Shown here in pieces: positions 9,421 through 18,996 of a stretch of 64,000 nt of DNA (position 1 is the stretch's first letter; every line of letters begins with the position of its first letter). Origin of the DNA: Pseudomonas sp. M47T1 (GTDB taxonomy: Bacteria; Pseudomonadota; Gammaproteobacteria; Pseudomonadales; Pseudomonadaceae); the NCBI RefSeq assembly GCF_000263855.1, contig NZ_AJWX01000002.1:1-64000 (forward strand). Reading direction: 5' to 3'. A program made the translations under genes and the position numbers. The notes under the pieces were generated by a model that was given only the letters and a program-made list of their open reading frames with translations, was not told the DNA's origin and did no database searches.

Positions 9421-10071
9421 ATGATGACCATCCTGCGACGTGGCCTGCTCGTACTGCTGGCCTGCATGCCGCTGCTGGCCAATGCTGCCGACCAATCCGC
9501 CCATGACCTGGTGGATCGCACCACCAAGGAACTGCTGGCCGACCTGGCAGCGAACAAGGCGCAATACAAGGCTGACCCTACCAAGTTCTATGATGCGCTG
9601 AACAACATCATCGGCCCGGTGGTCGATGCCGACGGTATCTCCAAGAGCATCATGACCGTCAAGTACTCGCGCAACGCCACGGCGGACCAACTGAAGCGTT
9701 TTCAGGACAACTTCAAGCGTGGCCTGATGCAGTTCTATGGCAACGCCTTGCTGGAATACAACAACCAGGGCATTACCGTGGGCCCTGCCAAGGGTGACGA
9801 AGGTGACCGCACCAGCGTTGACATGACCGTGAAAGGCGACAGCGGCGCTGTCTACCCCGTGCAGTACACCTTGGTGAAGCTGAACGGCGAATGGAAAGTG
9901 CGTAACGTCATCGTCAACGGCATCAACATCGGCAAGCTGTTCCGTGACCAGTTCGCCGATGCCATGCAGCGCAACGGCAACAACCTGGACAAGACAATCG
10001 ACGGCTGGGCCGGCGAAGTGGCCAAGGCCAAGGCCGACAAGGGCACTGGTGCCGACAAGGCCGACCAATGA
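9421..10071 (+). CDS. mlaC: Periplasmic phospholipid-binding protein MlaC (Ttg2D)
   Basis: The 216-residue protein has a signal peptide (MMTILRRGLLVLLACMPLLA, cleaved near ANAA-DQ) and the MlaC/Ttg2D fold. It shuttles phospholipid between the outer-membrane MlaA complex and MlaFEDB. An ATG at 9406 overlaps the mlaD stop, but GAGGAG at 9408-9413 is ideally spaced for the ATG at 9421, which also gives a cleaner signal peptide. The lysine/alanine-rich C-terminal tail (AKAKADKGTGADKAD) is species-variable. MlaA is not in this window. Confidence 0.93.
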   Translation: MMTILRRGLLVLLACMPLLANAADQSAHDLVDRTTKELLADLAANKAQYKADPTKFYDALNNIIGPVVDADGISKSIMTVKYSRNATADQLKRFQDNFKRGLMQFYGNALLEYNNQGITVGPAKGDEGDRTSVDMTVKGDSGAVYPVQYTLVKLNGEWKVRNVIVNGINIGKLFRDQFADAMQRNGNNLDKTIDGWAGEVAKAKADKGTGADKADQ

Positions 10072-10373
10072 CCGACGCCGCCATCAGCCAGGGCGCCGGC
10101 GGCGAGTTGCTGCTGGCCGGTGTGCTCGACTACAGCAACGGCGCGGCCTTGCGCAAGCAGGGCCAGGCGCTGGTCAAGGCCAGCCCGGGCAATGCCCTGG
10201 TGCTGGACTGCTCGGGCGTGGTCAAGTCCAGCAGCGTGGGCCTGTCCCTGCTGCTGTGCCTCAAGCGCGATGCCCTTGCCAGCGGCAAGACCCTGATGTT
10301 CCAGGGCCTGCCGCAGGACATGCAACAGATCGCCGAAGTGTGCCAAATGAGCGGGATTTTGTCCGCGGCGTGA
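10068..10373 (+). CDS. mlaB: Mla complex STAS-domain protein MlaB
   Basis: The 101-residue protein has a single STAS domain with the motif LDCSGVVKSSSVGLSLL, the position where the regulatory serine/threonine of STAS proteins sits. In the Mla complex MlaB binds MlaF and is needed for assembly and activity. It overlaps the mlaC stop by four bases (ATGA). It is the last gene of mlaFEDCB, and a probable terminator follows. Confidence 0.92.
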   Translation: MTDAAISQGAGGELLLAGVLDYSNGAALRKQGQALVKASPGNALVLDCSGVVKSSSVGLSLLLCLKRDALASGKTLMFQGLPQDMQQIAEVCQMSGILSAA

Positions 10374-10392
10374 ACAATCAGGCACAATGAAC

Positions 10393-10447
10393 AAGCCCCT
10401 CCGTCAGAGTCCTCGTATCCGGGGTTCGCAGGCGAGGGGCTTTTTTT
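10393..10447 (+). terminator. Terminator after mlaB
   Basis: The arm AAGCCCCTC (10393-10401) pairs with GAGGGGCTT (10434-10442), and seven T residues follow to 10447. The 32-base loop contains CCTCG, which can also pair with the start of the right arm, so an alternative inner stem exists. It separates the mla operon from ibaG-murA. Confidence 0.75.
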
Positions 10448-10493
10448 GTATGATGGCCGACCCGCGCGCACAGGGCGCCGATCGAGGTTGAGC

Positions 10494-12021
<1,528 letters not shown>

Positions 12022-12030
12022 CCTGCTTTC

Positions 12031-12048
12031 GGGCGCAAGGATGCGCCC
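12031..12048 (+). other. Hairpin between murA and hisG
   Basis: GGGCGCA (12031-12037) pairs exactly with TGCGCCC (12042-12048) around an AGGA loop, ten bases past the murA stop. No T-run follows. It may stabilise the murA mRNA end or act as a weak Rho-dependent stop; the role is inferred. Confidence 0.35.
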
Positions 12049-12140
12049 CATGAATCTGTCCAGCCGGGCCCTTGGGGTTCGGCAGTGGCCCGGCGCCGAT
12101 TGCGACCGGGCACAATCCTGATTAAGGAAAGACGTTTTCC

Positions 12141-12776
12141 ATGTTGACCATCGCGCTGTCCAAGGGCCGCATTCTCGATGACACCCTGCCTCTGCTGGCA
12201 GAGGCGGGCATTGTGCCCACCGAGAATCCGGATAAAAGCCGCAAGCTGATCATCCCCACGACCCAGGACGACGTACGCCTGCTGATTGTGCGGGCTACCG
12301 ACGTGCCGACTTACGTCGAGCATGGCGCGGCCGACCTCGGCGTAGCCGGCAAGGACGTGCTCATGGAATACACCGGCCAGGGCCTCTATGAGCCGCTGGA
12401 CCTGCAGATTGCCAAGTGCAAGCTGATGACGGCCGGTGCCATTGGCGCGGTGGAGCCCAAGGGCCGCCTGCGCGTGGCCACCAAGTTCGTCAACGTGGCC
12501 AAGCGTTACTACGCCGAACAGGGCCGTCAGGTCGACATCATCAAGCTGTACGGCTCCATGGAGCTGGCACCGCTGATCGGCCTGGCCGACAAGATCATCG
12601 ACGTTGTCGACACCGGCAACACCTTGCGCGCCAACGGCCTGGAACCCCAGGAGCTGATCGCACACATCAGTTCGCGTCTGGTGGTCAACAAGGCATCGAT
12701 GAAAATGCAGCACGCCCGCATCCAGGCGCTGATCGATACCCTGCGCAAGGCTGTGGAGTCGCGACACCGCGGCTGA
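12141..12776 (+). CDS. hisG: ATP phosphoribosyltransferase catalytic subunit HisG (short form)
   Basis: The 211-residue enzyme starts histidine synthesis by joining ATP and PRPP. The PRPP-binding motif [14 protein letters not shown] is clear. At this length the C-terminal ACT-like regulatory domain of long HisG is absent. This is the short form, which in known systems forms a hetero-octamer with HisZ. HisZ is not in this window. AAGGAAAG precedes the start. hisD follows after about 140 bases, rather than by overlap as in enteric his operons. Confidence 0.96.
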   Translation: MLTIALSKGRILDDTLPLLAEAGIVPTENPDKSRKLIIPTTQDDVRLLIVRATDVPTYVEHGAADLGVAGKDVLMEYTGQGLYEPLDLQIAKCKLMTAGAIGAVEPKGRLRVATKFVNVAKRYYAEQGRQVDIIKLYGSMELAPLIGLADKIIDVVDTGNTLRANGLEPQELIAHISSRLVVNKASMKMQHARIQALIDTLRKAVESRHRG

Positions 12777-12783
12777 TCCACTC

Positions 12784-12802
12784 GCGCGGCCTTGAGCCGC
12801 GC
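12784..12802 (+). other. Hairpin between hisG and hisD
   Basis: GCGCGGC (12784-12790) and GCCGCGC (12796-12802) are exact complements with a CTTGA loop, starting seven bases after the hisG stop. No T-run follows. It may separate hisG and hisD expression; hisD could have its own promoter in the remaining 110 bases. Confidence 0.35.
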
Positions 12803-12915
12803 CCATCTATCCGTGTCATAGCCAGAATTCTCAGGTGCCCACGCGGATGGCTTGGTAGTCTAGCGGCGCCTGAGATTTGCTATTTTTCAGCATTCGCCAA
12901 CTATTGAGGCCCGCT

Positions 12916-14244
12916 ATGACCACGTCCACTGCAATTCGCCGACTCGACGCCACTGATCCGGACTTCGCGCGCCATCTGGATCATCTGCTGAGCTGGGAAA
13001 GCGTGTCCGACGAATCGGTCAACCAGCGTGTGCTCGATATCATCAAGGCCGTGCGTGAGCGCGGTGACGACGCGCTGGTGGAGTTCACCAACCGTTTCGA
13101 CAACATGCAGGTGGCCTCCATGGCCGAGCTGATCCTGGGCCGCGAACGCCTGGAGCTGGCCCTGACCCGCATCACCGCGCCACAGCGCGAGGCGCTGGAA
13201 AAAGCCGCCGGGCGCGTGCGCAGCTACCACGAAAAGCAGAAGCAGGAGTCCTGGAGCTACACCGAAGCCGACGGCACCGTGCTGGGCCAGAAGGTCACCC
13301 CGCTGGACCGGGCCGGCCTGTACGTGCCGGGCGGCAAGGCGTCGTACCCCTCGTCTGTGCTGATGAACGCCATCCCCGCAAAGGTGGCCGGCGTGACCGA
13401 AGTGGTCATGGTGGTGCCCACCCCGCGCGGTGAAGTGAATGAACTGGTGCTGGCCGCCGCCTGCATTGCCGGTGTCGACCGGGTGTTCACCATCGGTGGC
13501 GCCCAGGCCGTGGCCGCGCTGGCCTACGGTACCCAGAGCGTGCCCCAGGTAGACAAAGTGGTCGGCCCGGGCAACATCTACGTCGCCACCGCCAAGCGCC
13601 ACGTGTTCGGCCAGGTGGGCATCGACATGATCGCCGGCCCTTCGGAAATCCTCGTGGTATGCGACGGCGAGACCGACCCGGACTGGATTGCCATGGACCT
13701 GTTTTCCCAGGCCGAGCACGATGAAGACGCCCAGGCCATCCTGGTCAGCCCCGACGCCGCATTCCTGGACAAGGTAGCGGCCAGCATCGACAAGCTGCTA
13801 CCCACCATGGACCGTGCCGAGATCATCAACACGTCGATCAACGGCCGTGGCGCGCTGATTCACGTGCGCGACATGGACCAGGCCATCGAAGTGGCCAACC
13901 GCATCGCCCCGGAACACCTGGAGCTGTCGGTGGCCGACCCGCAGGCCTGGTTGCCGAAGATCCGCCACGCCGGCGCGATCTTCATGGGCCGCCACACCAG
14001 CGAAGCGCTGGGTGACTATTGCGCAGGCCCCAACCACGTGCTGCCGACCTCCGGTACCGCGCGCTTCTCCTCGCCCCTGGGTGTGTACGACTTCCAGAAG
14101 CGCTCGTCGATCATCTTCTGCTCGCAGCAGGGTGCCTCCGAGCTGGGCAAGACCGCTTCGATCCTGGCCCGTGGCGAGTCGCTCAGCGCGCACGCCCGCA
14201 GTGCCGAATACCGCATTCTCGCCGACGACAAGCAGGGGAACTGA
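12916..14244 (+). CDS. hisD: Histidinol dehydrogenase HisD
   Basis: The 442-residue zinc enzyme performs the two-step NAD-dependent oxidation of histidinol to histidine. The family signature around [13 protein letters not shown] and [13 protein letters not shown] is present, as is the metal-site region [11 protein letters not shown] used the ATG at 12916 ([10 protein letters not shown]), since the open frame upstream adds 13 residues with no conservation. hisC follows after three bases, so the two are co-transcribed. Confidence 0.96.
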   Translation: MTTSTAIRRLDATDPDFARHLDHLLSWESVSDESVNQRVLDIIKAVRERGDDALVEFTNRFDNMQVASMAELILGRERLELALTRITAPQREALEKAAGRVRSYHEKQKQESWSYTEADGTVLGQKVTPLDRAGLYVPGGKASYPSSVLMNAIPAKVAGVTEVVMVVPTPRGEVNELVLAAACIAGVDRVFTIGGAQAVAALAYGTQSVPQVDKVVGPGNIYVATAKRHVFGQVGIDMIAGPSEILVVCDGETDPDWIAMDLFSQAEHDEDAQAILVSPDAAFLDKVAASIDKLLPTMDRAEIINTSINGRGALIHVRDMDQAIEVANRIAPEHLELSVADPQAWLPKIRHAGAIFMGRHTSEALGDYCAGPNHVLPTSGTARFSSPLGVYDFQKRSSIIFCSQQGASELGKTASILARGESLSAHARSAEYRILADDKQGN

Positions 14245-14247
14245 AAC

Positions 14248-15291
14248 ATGAGCAAATTCTGGAGCCCCTTCGTCAAGCAACTGGTGCCCTATGTGCCCGG
14301 CGAGCAACCCAAGGTTGCCAACCTGGTGAAGCTCAACACCAATGAAAACCCTTACGGCCCATCGCCCAAGGCTATCGAGGCCATGCGCGCGGAGCTGGGT
14401 GACAGCCTGCGCCTGTACCCGGACCCCAACAGCGACCTGCTCAAGCAGGCGGTGTGCGAGTTCTACGGTGTGCAGCCCAACCAGGTGTTCCTGGGCAACG
14501 GTTCGGACGAAGTCCTGGCGCACATCTTTCACGGATTGTTCCAGCACGACGCGCCGCTGCTGTTCCCAGACATCAGCTACAGCTTCTACCCGGTGTACTG
14601 CGGCCTGTACGGCATCGCTTTCGACGCGGTGGCGCTGGACGAGCAGTTCCAGATTCGCGTTGAAGACTATGCACGCGCCAATGGCGGGATCATCTTCCCC
14701 AACCCCAACGCCCCGACCGGTTGCCTGCTGGCACTGGACGCGGTGGAGCAACTGGTGAAGAACAGCCCGGACTCGGTGGTGGTGGTCGACGAGGCTTACA
14801 TCGACTTCGGTGGCGAGACGGCCATTGGCCTGGTGAACCGGTACCCGAACCTGCTGGTTACCCAGACCTTGTCCAAGTCGCGCTCGCTGGCGGGCCTGCG
14901 GGTTGGCCTGGCCGTTGGCCACCCGGACCTGATCGAGGCGCTGGAGAGGGTCAAGAACAGCTTCAACTCCTATCCGCTGGACCGCCTGGCCATTGTCGGT
15001 GGCGCGGCTTCGTTCAAGGATCGCGAGTACTTTGAGCGTACCTGCCAATGGGTAATCGACAGTCGCGAGAAGCTGGTGGCCGAGCTTGAGCAGCGCGGCT
15101 TCGAAGTGCTGCCTTCGGCGGCCAACTTCATCTTTGCCCGTCATCCGCAACAGGATGCCGCGGCCATTGCCGCCAAGGTGCGCGAGAAGGGCGTGATCGT
15201 GCGTCACTTCAAGCAGCAGCGCATTGCCCAGTTCCTGCGCATCAGCATCGGCACCCCCGAGCAGAATCAGGCGCTGCTCGACGCGCTGTAA
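14248..15291 (+). CDS. hisC: Histidinol-phosphate aminotransferase HisC
   Basis: The 347-residue fold-type I PLP enzyme converts imidazole-acetol phosphate and glutamate to histidinol phosphate. The PLP lysine is in [14 protein letters not shown], and the PLP-contacting segment [11 protein letters not shown] is intact. It starts three bases after hisD. It is followed by a REP pair and a bidirectional terminator shared with convergent algW. Confidence 0.95.
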   Translation: MSKFWSPFVKQLVPYVPGEQPKVANLVKLNTNENPYGPSPKAIEAMRAELGDSLRLYPDPNSDLLKQAVCEFYGVQPNQVFLGNGSDEVLAHIFHGLFQHDAPLLFPDISYSFYPVYCGLYGIAFDAVALDEQFQIRVEDYARANGGIIFPNPNAPTGCLLALDAVEQLVKNSPDSVVVVDEAYIDFGGETAIGLVNRYPNLLVTQTLSKSRSLAGLRVGLAVGHPDLIEALERVKNSFNSYPLDRLAIVGGAASFKDREYFERTCQWVIDSREKLVAELEQRGFEVLPSAANFIFARHPQQDAAAIAAKVREKGVIVRHFKQQRIAQFLRISIGTPEQNQALLDAL

Positions 15292-15312
15292 CCCGCCGCA
15301 ATCTCCGGGCTC

Positions 15313-15403
15313 TTGTGGGAGTGGGCTCTGCCCGCGAAAAGGCCACCGCAATCTGGCTGTAAATGCGCGGTGAATGCTTCGCGGGCAGAGCCCGCTCCCA
15401 CAA
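15313..15403. repeat. REP doublet (REPIN) between hisC and algW
   Basis: Two 26-base REP units, at 15313-15338 and in inverted orientation at 15378-15403, match at 25 of 26 positions and enclose a 39-base spacer. Each contains the Pseudomonas REP core TGTGGGAGYGGGCTCTGCCCGCG. Such pairs are the mobile form (REPIN) moved in trans by RAYT transposases; no RAYT gene is in this window. Confidence 0.85.
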
Positions 15404-15422
15404 AGGCAGCAGATGCGTCAAT

Positions 15423-15449
15423 AAAAAGCCCGCTTTCGCGGGCTTTTTC
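15423..15449. terminator. Bidirectional terminator between hisC and algW
   Basis: AAAAAGCCCGC (15423-15433) and GCGGGCTTTTT form a symmetrical stem with A-run and T-run on the two sides. It can therefore stop transcription from both hisC (plus) and algW (minus), which converge here. Confidence 0.85.
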
Positions 15450-15450
15450 G

Positions 15451-16614
15451 TTACTGCACCTCTTGCGTGGCACTCGGCGCCGGTGGTGGCCGCAGGCCCA
15501 CTTCGGCGGTCAGTTTCATTTCCTTGCCGTTGCGCATGATCTGGATGTCGATCTTGTCGTTGGGCTTGGTGCGTGCCACCTGGTTCATCGACTTGCGCCC
15601 GTCACCGGCCGGCTCGCCGTCGATGCTCAGGATCACGTCACCCAACTGCAGGCCGGCCTTCTGCGCCGGGCCGTCGCGGAAGATGCCTGCGACGACGATG
15701 CCTGGGCGGTCCTTGAGGCCGAACGAGTCCGCCAGTTCCTGGGTCAGCGGCTGTACCTCGATACCCAGCCAGCCACGGATCACCTGGCCGTGCTCGATGA
15801 TCGACTTCATCACCTCCAGGGCCAGCTTGATCGGAATGGCAAAGCCGATGCCCTGGGAGCCGCCGGACTTGGAGAAGATTGCCGTGTTGATGCCGGTCAG
15901 GTTGCCATTGGCGTCTACCAGGGCGCCGCCGGAGTTGCCGGGGTTGATGGCCGCATCGGTCTGGATAAAATCTTCGTAGGTGTTCAGACCCAGTTGGTTG
16001 CGGCCAGTGGCGCTGATAATGCCCATGGTCACCGTCTGGCCTACACCGAACGGGTTACCGATGGCCAGGGCTACGTCGCCGATACGGATGTTGTCGGAAC
16101 GACCGATGGTGATCGACGGCAGGTTCTTCAGGTCTATCTTGAGTACCGCCAGGTCGGTTTCCGGGTCGCTGCCAATGACGTGCGCCAGGGTCTCGCGGCC
16201 GTCCTTCAGGGCCACCACGATCTGATCGGCGCCCGACACTACGTGGTTGTTGGTCAGCAGGTAGCCTTCGGGGCTCATGATCACCCCGGAGCCCAGGCTG
16301 GACTCCATGCGCCGCTGCTTGGGCAGGTTGTCGCCGAAGAAGCGACGGAACTGCGGGTCTTCAAACAAGGGGTGATTGTTCTTGTTGACCACTTTGGTGG
16401 TGTACAGGTTGGCCACCGCCGGAGCGGCCAGCACCACGGCATCGGCATAGGTGACCGGGCCTTGCACCACGCTGGAGGATGTTTGGGCAACCTGCTGCAG
16501 GTTGACGTCCAGGCTGGGCAAGCCCACCAGTTGCGGGAAACGCTGGATGATCAGCAATGCGATGAGTAAACCAGTCAGCAGCGGCCAGCCAAAATAACGC
16601 AGTGCCTTGAACAT
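15451..16614 (-). CDS. algW: Periplasmic serine protease AlgW (DegS family)
   Basis: The 387-residue protein has one N-terminal membrane anchor (about residues 9-27), a trypsin-like protease domain and one C-terminal PDZ domain (about 280-370). The catalytic triad is visible as His in LLTNNHVV, Asp in ETDLAVLKI and Ser in NPGNSGGALVD. In Pseudomonas AlgW senses misfolded envelope proteins through the PDZ domain and cleaves the anti-sigma factor MucA, releasing AlgU. The stop codon lies almost on the shared terminator. Confidence 0.94.
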   Translation of the reverse strand: MFKALRYFGWPLLTGLLIALLIIQRFPQLVGLPSLDVNLQQVAQTSSSVVQGPVTYADAVVLAAPAVANLYTTKVVNKNNHPLFEDPQFRRFFGDNLPKQRRMESSLGSGVIMSPEGYLLTNNHVVSGADQIVVALKDGRETLAHVIGSDPETDLAVLKIDLKNLPSITIGRSDNIRIGDVALAIGNPFGVGQTVTMGIISATGRNQLGLNTYEDFIQTDAAINPGNSGGALVDANGNLTGINTAIFSKSGGSQGIGFAIPIKLALEVMKSIIEHGQVIRGWLGIEVQPLTQELADSFGLKDRPGIVVAGIFRDGPAQKAGLQLGDVILSIDGEPAGDGRKSMNQVARTKPNDKIDIQIMRNGKEMKLTAEVGLRPPPAPSATQEVQ

Positions 16615-16736
16615 TTAACGGATCCTGGGAGTTTGCTTCAGAGCGTGAACCATTCCACATGGGGTGGGGGAGGGCCATAATGGGCGCCATTATACGAGGG
16701 CTTGCGCCGCTCTGAACTGCTATTTAGGAGTCTTTT

Positions 16737-17495
16737 ATGGCTGTTGCCCTGAGCACCCTGGTCGAAGAAGCCGACCGTTACCTCAACAGTGCGAAAATCC
16801 AGGATTATTGCCCCAACGGCCTGCAAGTGGAGGGGCGTCCGCAGGTGATGCGCATTGTCAGCGGCGTTACTGCCAGCCAGGCGCTGCTGGACGCCGCCGT
16901 GGAAGCACAGGCTGACTTGGTGCTGGTGCACCACGGCTATTTCTGGAAGGGGGAGAACCCTTGCGTGGTGGGCATGAAGCAGCGCCGGCTGAAAACCCTG
17001 CTCAAGCATGACATCAGCCTGCTGGCCTACCATTTGCCGCTGGACCTGCACCCGGACGTGGGCAACAACGTACAACTGGCCCGTCAACTGGATATTACCG
17101 TGGAAGGCCCGCTGGACCCGGACAATGCCCGGGTGGTGGGCCTGGTGGGCTCGCTGGCCGAGCCGGTCACGGCGCGTGACTTTGCCCGTCGCGTGCAGGA
17201 GGTCATGGGCCGCGAACCCTTGCTGATCGAAGGCAGCGAAATGATCCGCCGCGTCGGTTGGTGCACGGGTGGCGGGCAGGGCTATATCGACCAGGCCATT
17301 GCCGCCGGTGTGGACCTGTACATCAGTGGCGAGGCCAGCGAGCAGACCTTCCACAGCGCCCGGGAAAACGACGTCAGCTTCATTGCCGCTGGGCACCACG
17401 CCACCGAACGCTATGGCGTGCAGGCCCTGGGCGATTACCTGGCCCGGCGCTTCGCCCTCGAACACATCTTTATCGATATCCCCAACCCCATTTGA
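16737..17495 (+). CDS. NIF3-like dinuclear metal centre protein (YbgI family)
   Basis: The 252-residue protein belongs to the NIF3/YbgI family, which forms toroidal hexamers with a two-metal site. Metal ligands are visible as the two His in VLVHHGYFW, His in LLAYHLPLDLHPD, and the C-terminal His/Glu in AAGHHATERYG. It has been described as GTP cyclohydrolase I type 2-like, but its substrate is not settled. It is divergent from algW with a purine-rich site just before the ATG. A single REP follows it. Confidence 0.9.
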   Translation: MAVALSTLVEEADRYLNSAKIQDYCPNGLQVEGRPQVMRIVSGVTASQALLDAAVEAQADLVLVHHGYFWKGENPCVVGMKQRRLKTLLKHDISLLAYHLPLDLHPDVGNNVQLARQLDITVEGPLDPDNARVVGLVGSLAEPVTARDFARRVQEVMGREPLLIEGSEMIRRVGWCTGGGQGYIDQAIAAGVDLYISGEASEQTFHSARENDVSFIAAGHHATERYGVQALGDYLARRFALEHIFIDIPNPI

Positions 17496-17503
17496 GTATT
17501 GCC

Positions 17504-17546
17504 TGTGGGAGCGGGTTCTGCTTCGCGGGCAGTGCCCGCTCCTACA
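17504..17546. repeat. Single REP element between nif3-like gene and cysD
   Basis: A 12-base arm TGTGGGAGCGGG (17504-17515) pairs at 11 of 12 positions with CCCGCTCCTACA (17535-17546). The loop holds TTCGCGGGCAGTG, typical of P. putida-group REP units. It starts eight bases past the stop codon of the NIF3-like gene. Confidence 0.8.
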
Positions 17547-17623
17547 AAGGGGGTAACCTCAGGGGGAGCCAATGGCCCAAACTCACGGGTATATTCTTAT
17601 ATTGTTTCGTTCTAGCCAGCCAA

Positions 17624-17652
17624 TTAGATAGAAGCGGCCTCTGTGCTAGAGT
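17624..17652 (+). promoter_or_regulatory. Candidate promoter of cysD
   Basis: TTAGAT (17624-17629) and TAGAGT (17647-17652) are separated by 17 bases about 60 bases upstream of cysD. An AT-rich stretch lies just upstream (17590-17612), as is usual at CysB-activated sulfur promoters. CysB control is inferred from the pathway. Confidence 0.3.
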
Positions 17653-17710
17653 GGGCGGCTCGAACACGGCCCGCAGGCCGTCCATAACGAATGTAATTCC
17701 GTGAGTAGCC

Positions 17711-18628
17711 ATGGTCGACAAACTGACGCATTTGAAACAGTTGGAGGCGGAGAGCATCCACATCATCCGTGAGGTGGCCGCCGAGTTCGACAACCCGGTG
17801 ATGCTCTATTCTATCGGCAAAGACTCCGCCGTGATGCTGCACTTGGCACGCAAGGCGTTCTTCCCCGGCAAGTTGCCGTTCCCGGTGATGCACGTCGACA
17901 CCCAGTGGAAGTTTCAGGAGATGTACAAGTTCCGCGACCGTATGGTTGAAGAACTGGGCCTGGACCTGCTGGTGCACGTCAACCCCGAGGGCGTGGCGCA
18001 GGGCATCAACCCCTTCACCCACGGCAGCTCCAAGCACACCGACATCATGAAGACCCAGGGCCTCAAGCAGGCATTGGACAAGTACGGCTTCGACGCCGCC
18101 TTCGGTGGTGCCCGCCGCGACGAAGAGAAGTCGCGTGCCAAGGAGCGTGTTTACTCGTTCCGTGACAGCAAGCACCGCTGGGACCCGAAAAACCAACGAC
18201 CCGAGTTGTGGAACGTCTATAACGGCAAGGTCAACAAGGGCGAATCCATTCGCGTGTTCCCGCTGTCGAACTGGACCGAGCTGGACATCTGGCAGTACAT
18301 CTACCTGGAAGGTATCCCGATCGTACCGCTGTACTTCGCCGCCGAACGCGAAGTCATCGAGAAGAACGGCACCCTGATCATGATCGACGACGATCGCATC
18401 CTCGAGCACCTCAGCGAGGAAGAGAAAGCGCAGATCGTCAAAAAGAAAGTGCGTTTCCGTACCCTTGGCTGCTACCCATTGACGGGCGCGGTGGAGTCGG
18501 AGGCCGAAAGCCTGACCGACATCATTCAGGAAATGCTCCTGACGCGAACTTCCGAGCGCCAGGGTCGGGTCATCGACCACGATGGCGCCGGTTCAATGGA
18601 AGACAAGAAACGTCAGGGTTACTTTTAG
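17711..18628 (+). CDS. cysD: Sulfate adenylyltransferase subunit CysD
   Basis: The 305-residue small subunit of ATP sulfurylase makes APS from ATP and sulfate. It belongs to the PP-loop ATP-pyrophosphatase group, with the ATP-binding motif [10 protein letters not shown] at about residues 36-45 and the conserved [15 protein letters not shown] segment. It works with the GTPase part of the downstream cysNC product. In most pseudomonads cysD and cysNC are close together. Here a 350-base insert with a four-helix-bundle frame separates them. Confidence 0.97.
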   Translation: MVDKLTHLKQLEAESIHIIREVAAEFDNPVMLYSIGKDSAVMLHLARKAFFPGKLPFPVMHVDTQWKFQEMYKFRDRMVEELGLDLLVHVNPEGVAQGINPFTHGSSKHTDIMKTQGLKQALDKYGFDAAFGGARRDEEKSRAKERVYSFRDSKHRWDPKNQRPELWNVYNGKVNKGESIRVFPLSNWTELDIWQYIYLEGIPIVPLYFAAEREVIEKNGTLIMIDDDRILEHLSEEEKAQIVKKKVRFRTLGCYPLTGAVESEAESLTDIIQEMLLTRTSERQGRVIDHDGAGSMEDKKRQGYF

Positions 18629-18634
18629 CGGCAC

Positions 18635-18972
18635 GTTGCAAGCTGCAAGCGATGGCTACCTGCCCAGGTTTGGCTTTTCGGAGTCAGATCACTCGTTCTG
18701 CGTTATCGGTTCCTAGCAATATCGCAGAGGGAATGGAGCGTTTCTCTACCAAGGAAAAATGCCAGTTTTTGTGGATTGCCAAAGCTTCCTGTGGGGAGTT
18801 GCGAACACAGATGATGATAGGCAAAGAGATTGGTTACATTAGCGAATCGCTTGCAGCGCACTGGATTCCGGAAACCCGTGAGCTTTCCAACAGGCTGTGC
18901 GGGTTGATCAAAAAAATTCCAACTAGTTGTACGCCGACAAGCTTGCCGCTTGAAGCTTACAGCTTGGAGCTC
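18635..18972. mobile_element. Cassette with inverted-repeat ends carrying a four-helix-bundle gene
   Basis: The left end (18635-18650, GTTGCAAGCTGCAAGC) and right end (18942-18972, starting CTTGCCGCTTGAAGC) are inverted relatives. The left end matches 13 of 16 bases of the reverse complement of the right end. The right end matches 26 of 31 bases of the right arm of the solitary hairpin at 39463-39493; the left end matches 14 of 16 bases of that hairpin's left arm. The enclosed DNA is visibly less GC-rich than its neighbours and encodes a truncated IVP-like protein. I infer a small mobile element, now degraded at the left; no target duplication was recognised. Confidence 0.55.
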
Positions 18973-18996
18973 GAATGCAATGAGTCATCAATCTGA
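18652..18996 (+). CDS. Four helix bundle protein (23S rRNA IVP-like), N-terminally truncated, possible pseudogene
   Basis: The 114-residue frame contains the family core [18 protein letters not shown] (from about residue 13) followed by [21 protein letters not shown]. This is the hallmark of the 23S-rRNA-intervening-sequence four-helix-bundle family, related to Avd of diversity-generating retroelements. Family members normally have about 35-40 residues (helix 1) before this core; here only about ten remain. A T-run at 18675-18678 also looks like a one-base slip: removing one T joins FGF in the other frame to RSQITRS. The C-terminus reads through the right repeat and overlaps the cysNC start by 17 bases. 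It is probably non-functional, but the frame is open. Confidence 0.7.
   Translation: MATCPGLAFRSQITRSALSVPSNIAEGMERFSTKEKCQFLWIAKASCGELRTQMMIGKEIGYISESLAAHWIPETRELSNRLCGLIKKIPTSCTPTSLPLEAYSLELECNESSI

Noticed and set aside
12845..12885. tRNA-like words (GGTAGTCTAGCGG) upstream of hisD
   Set aside because: No acceptor stem, anticodon stem or T-loop can be built around them.
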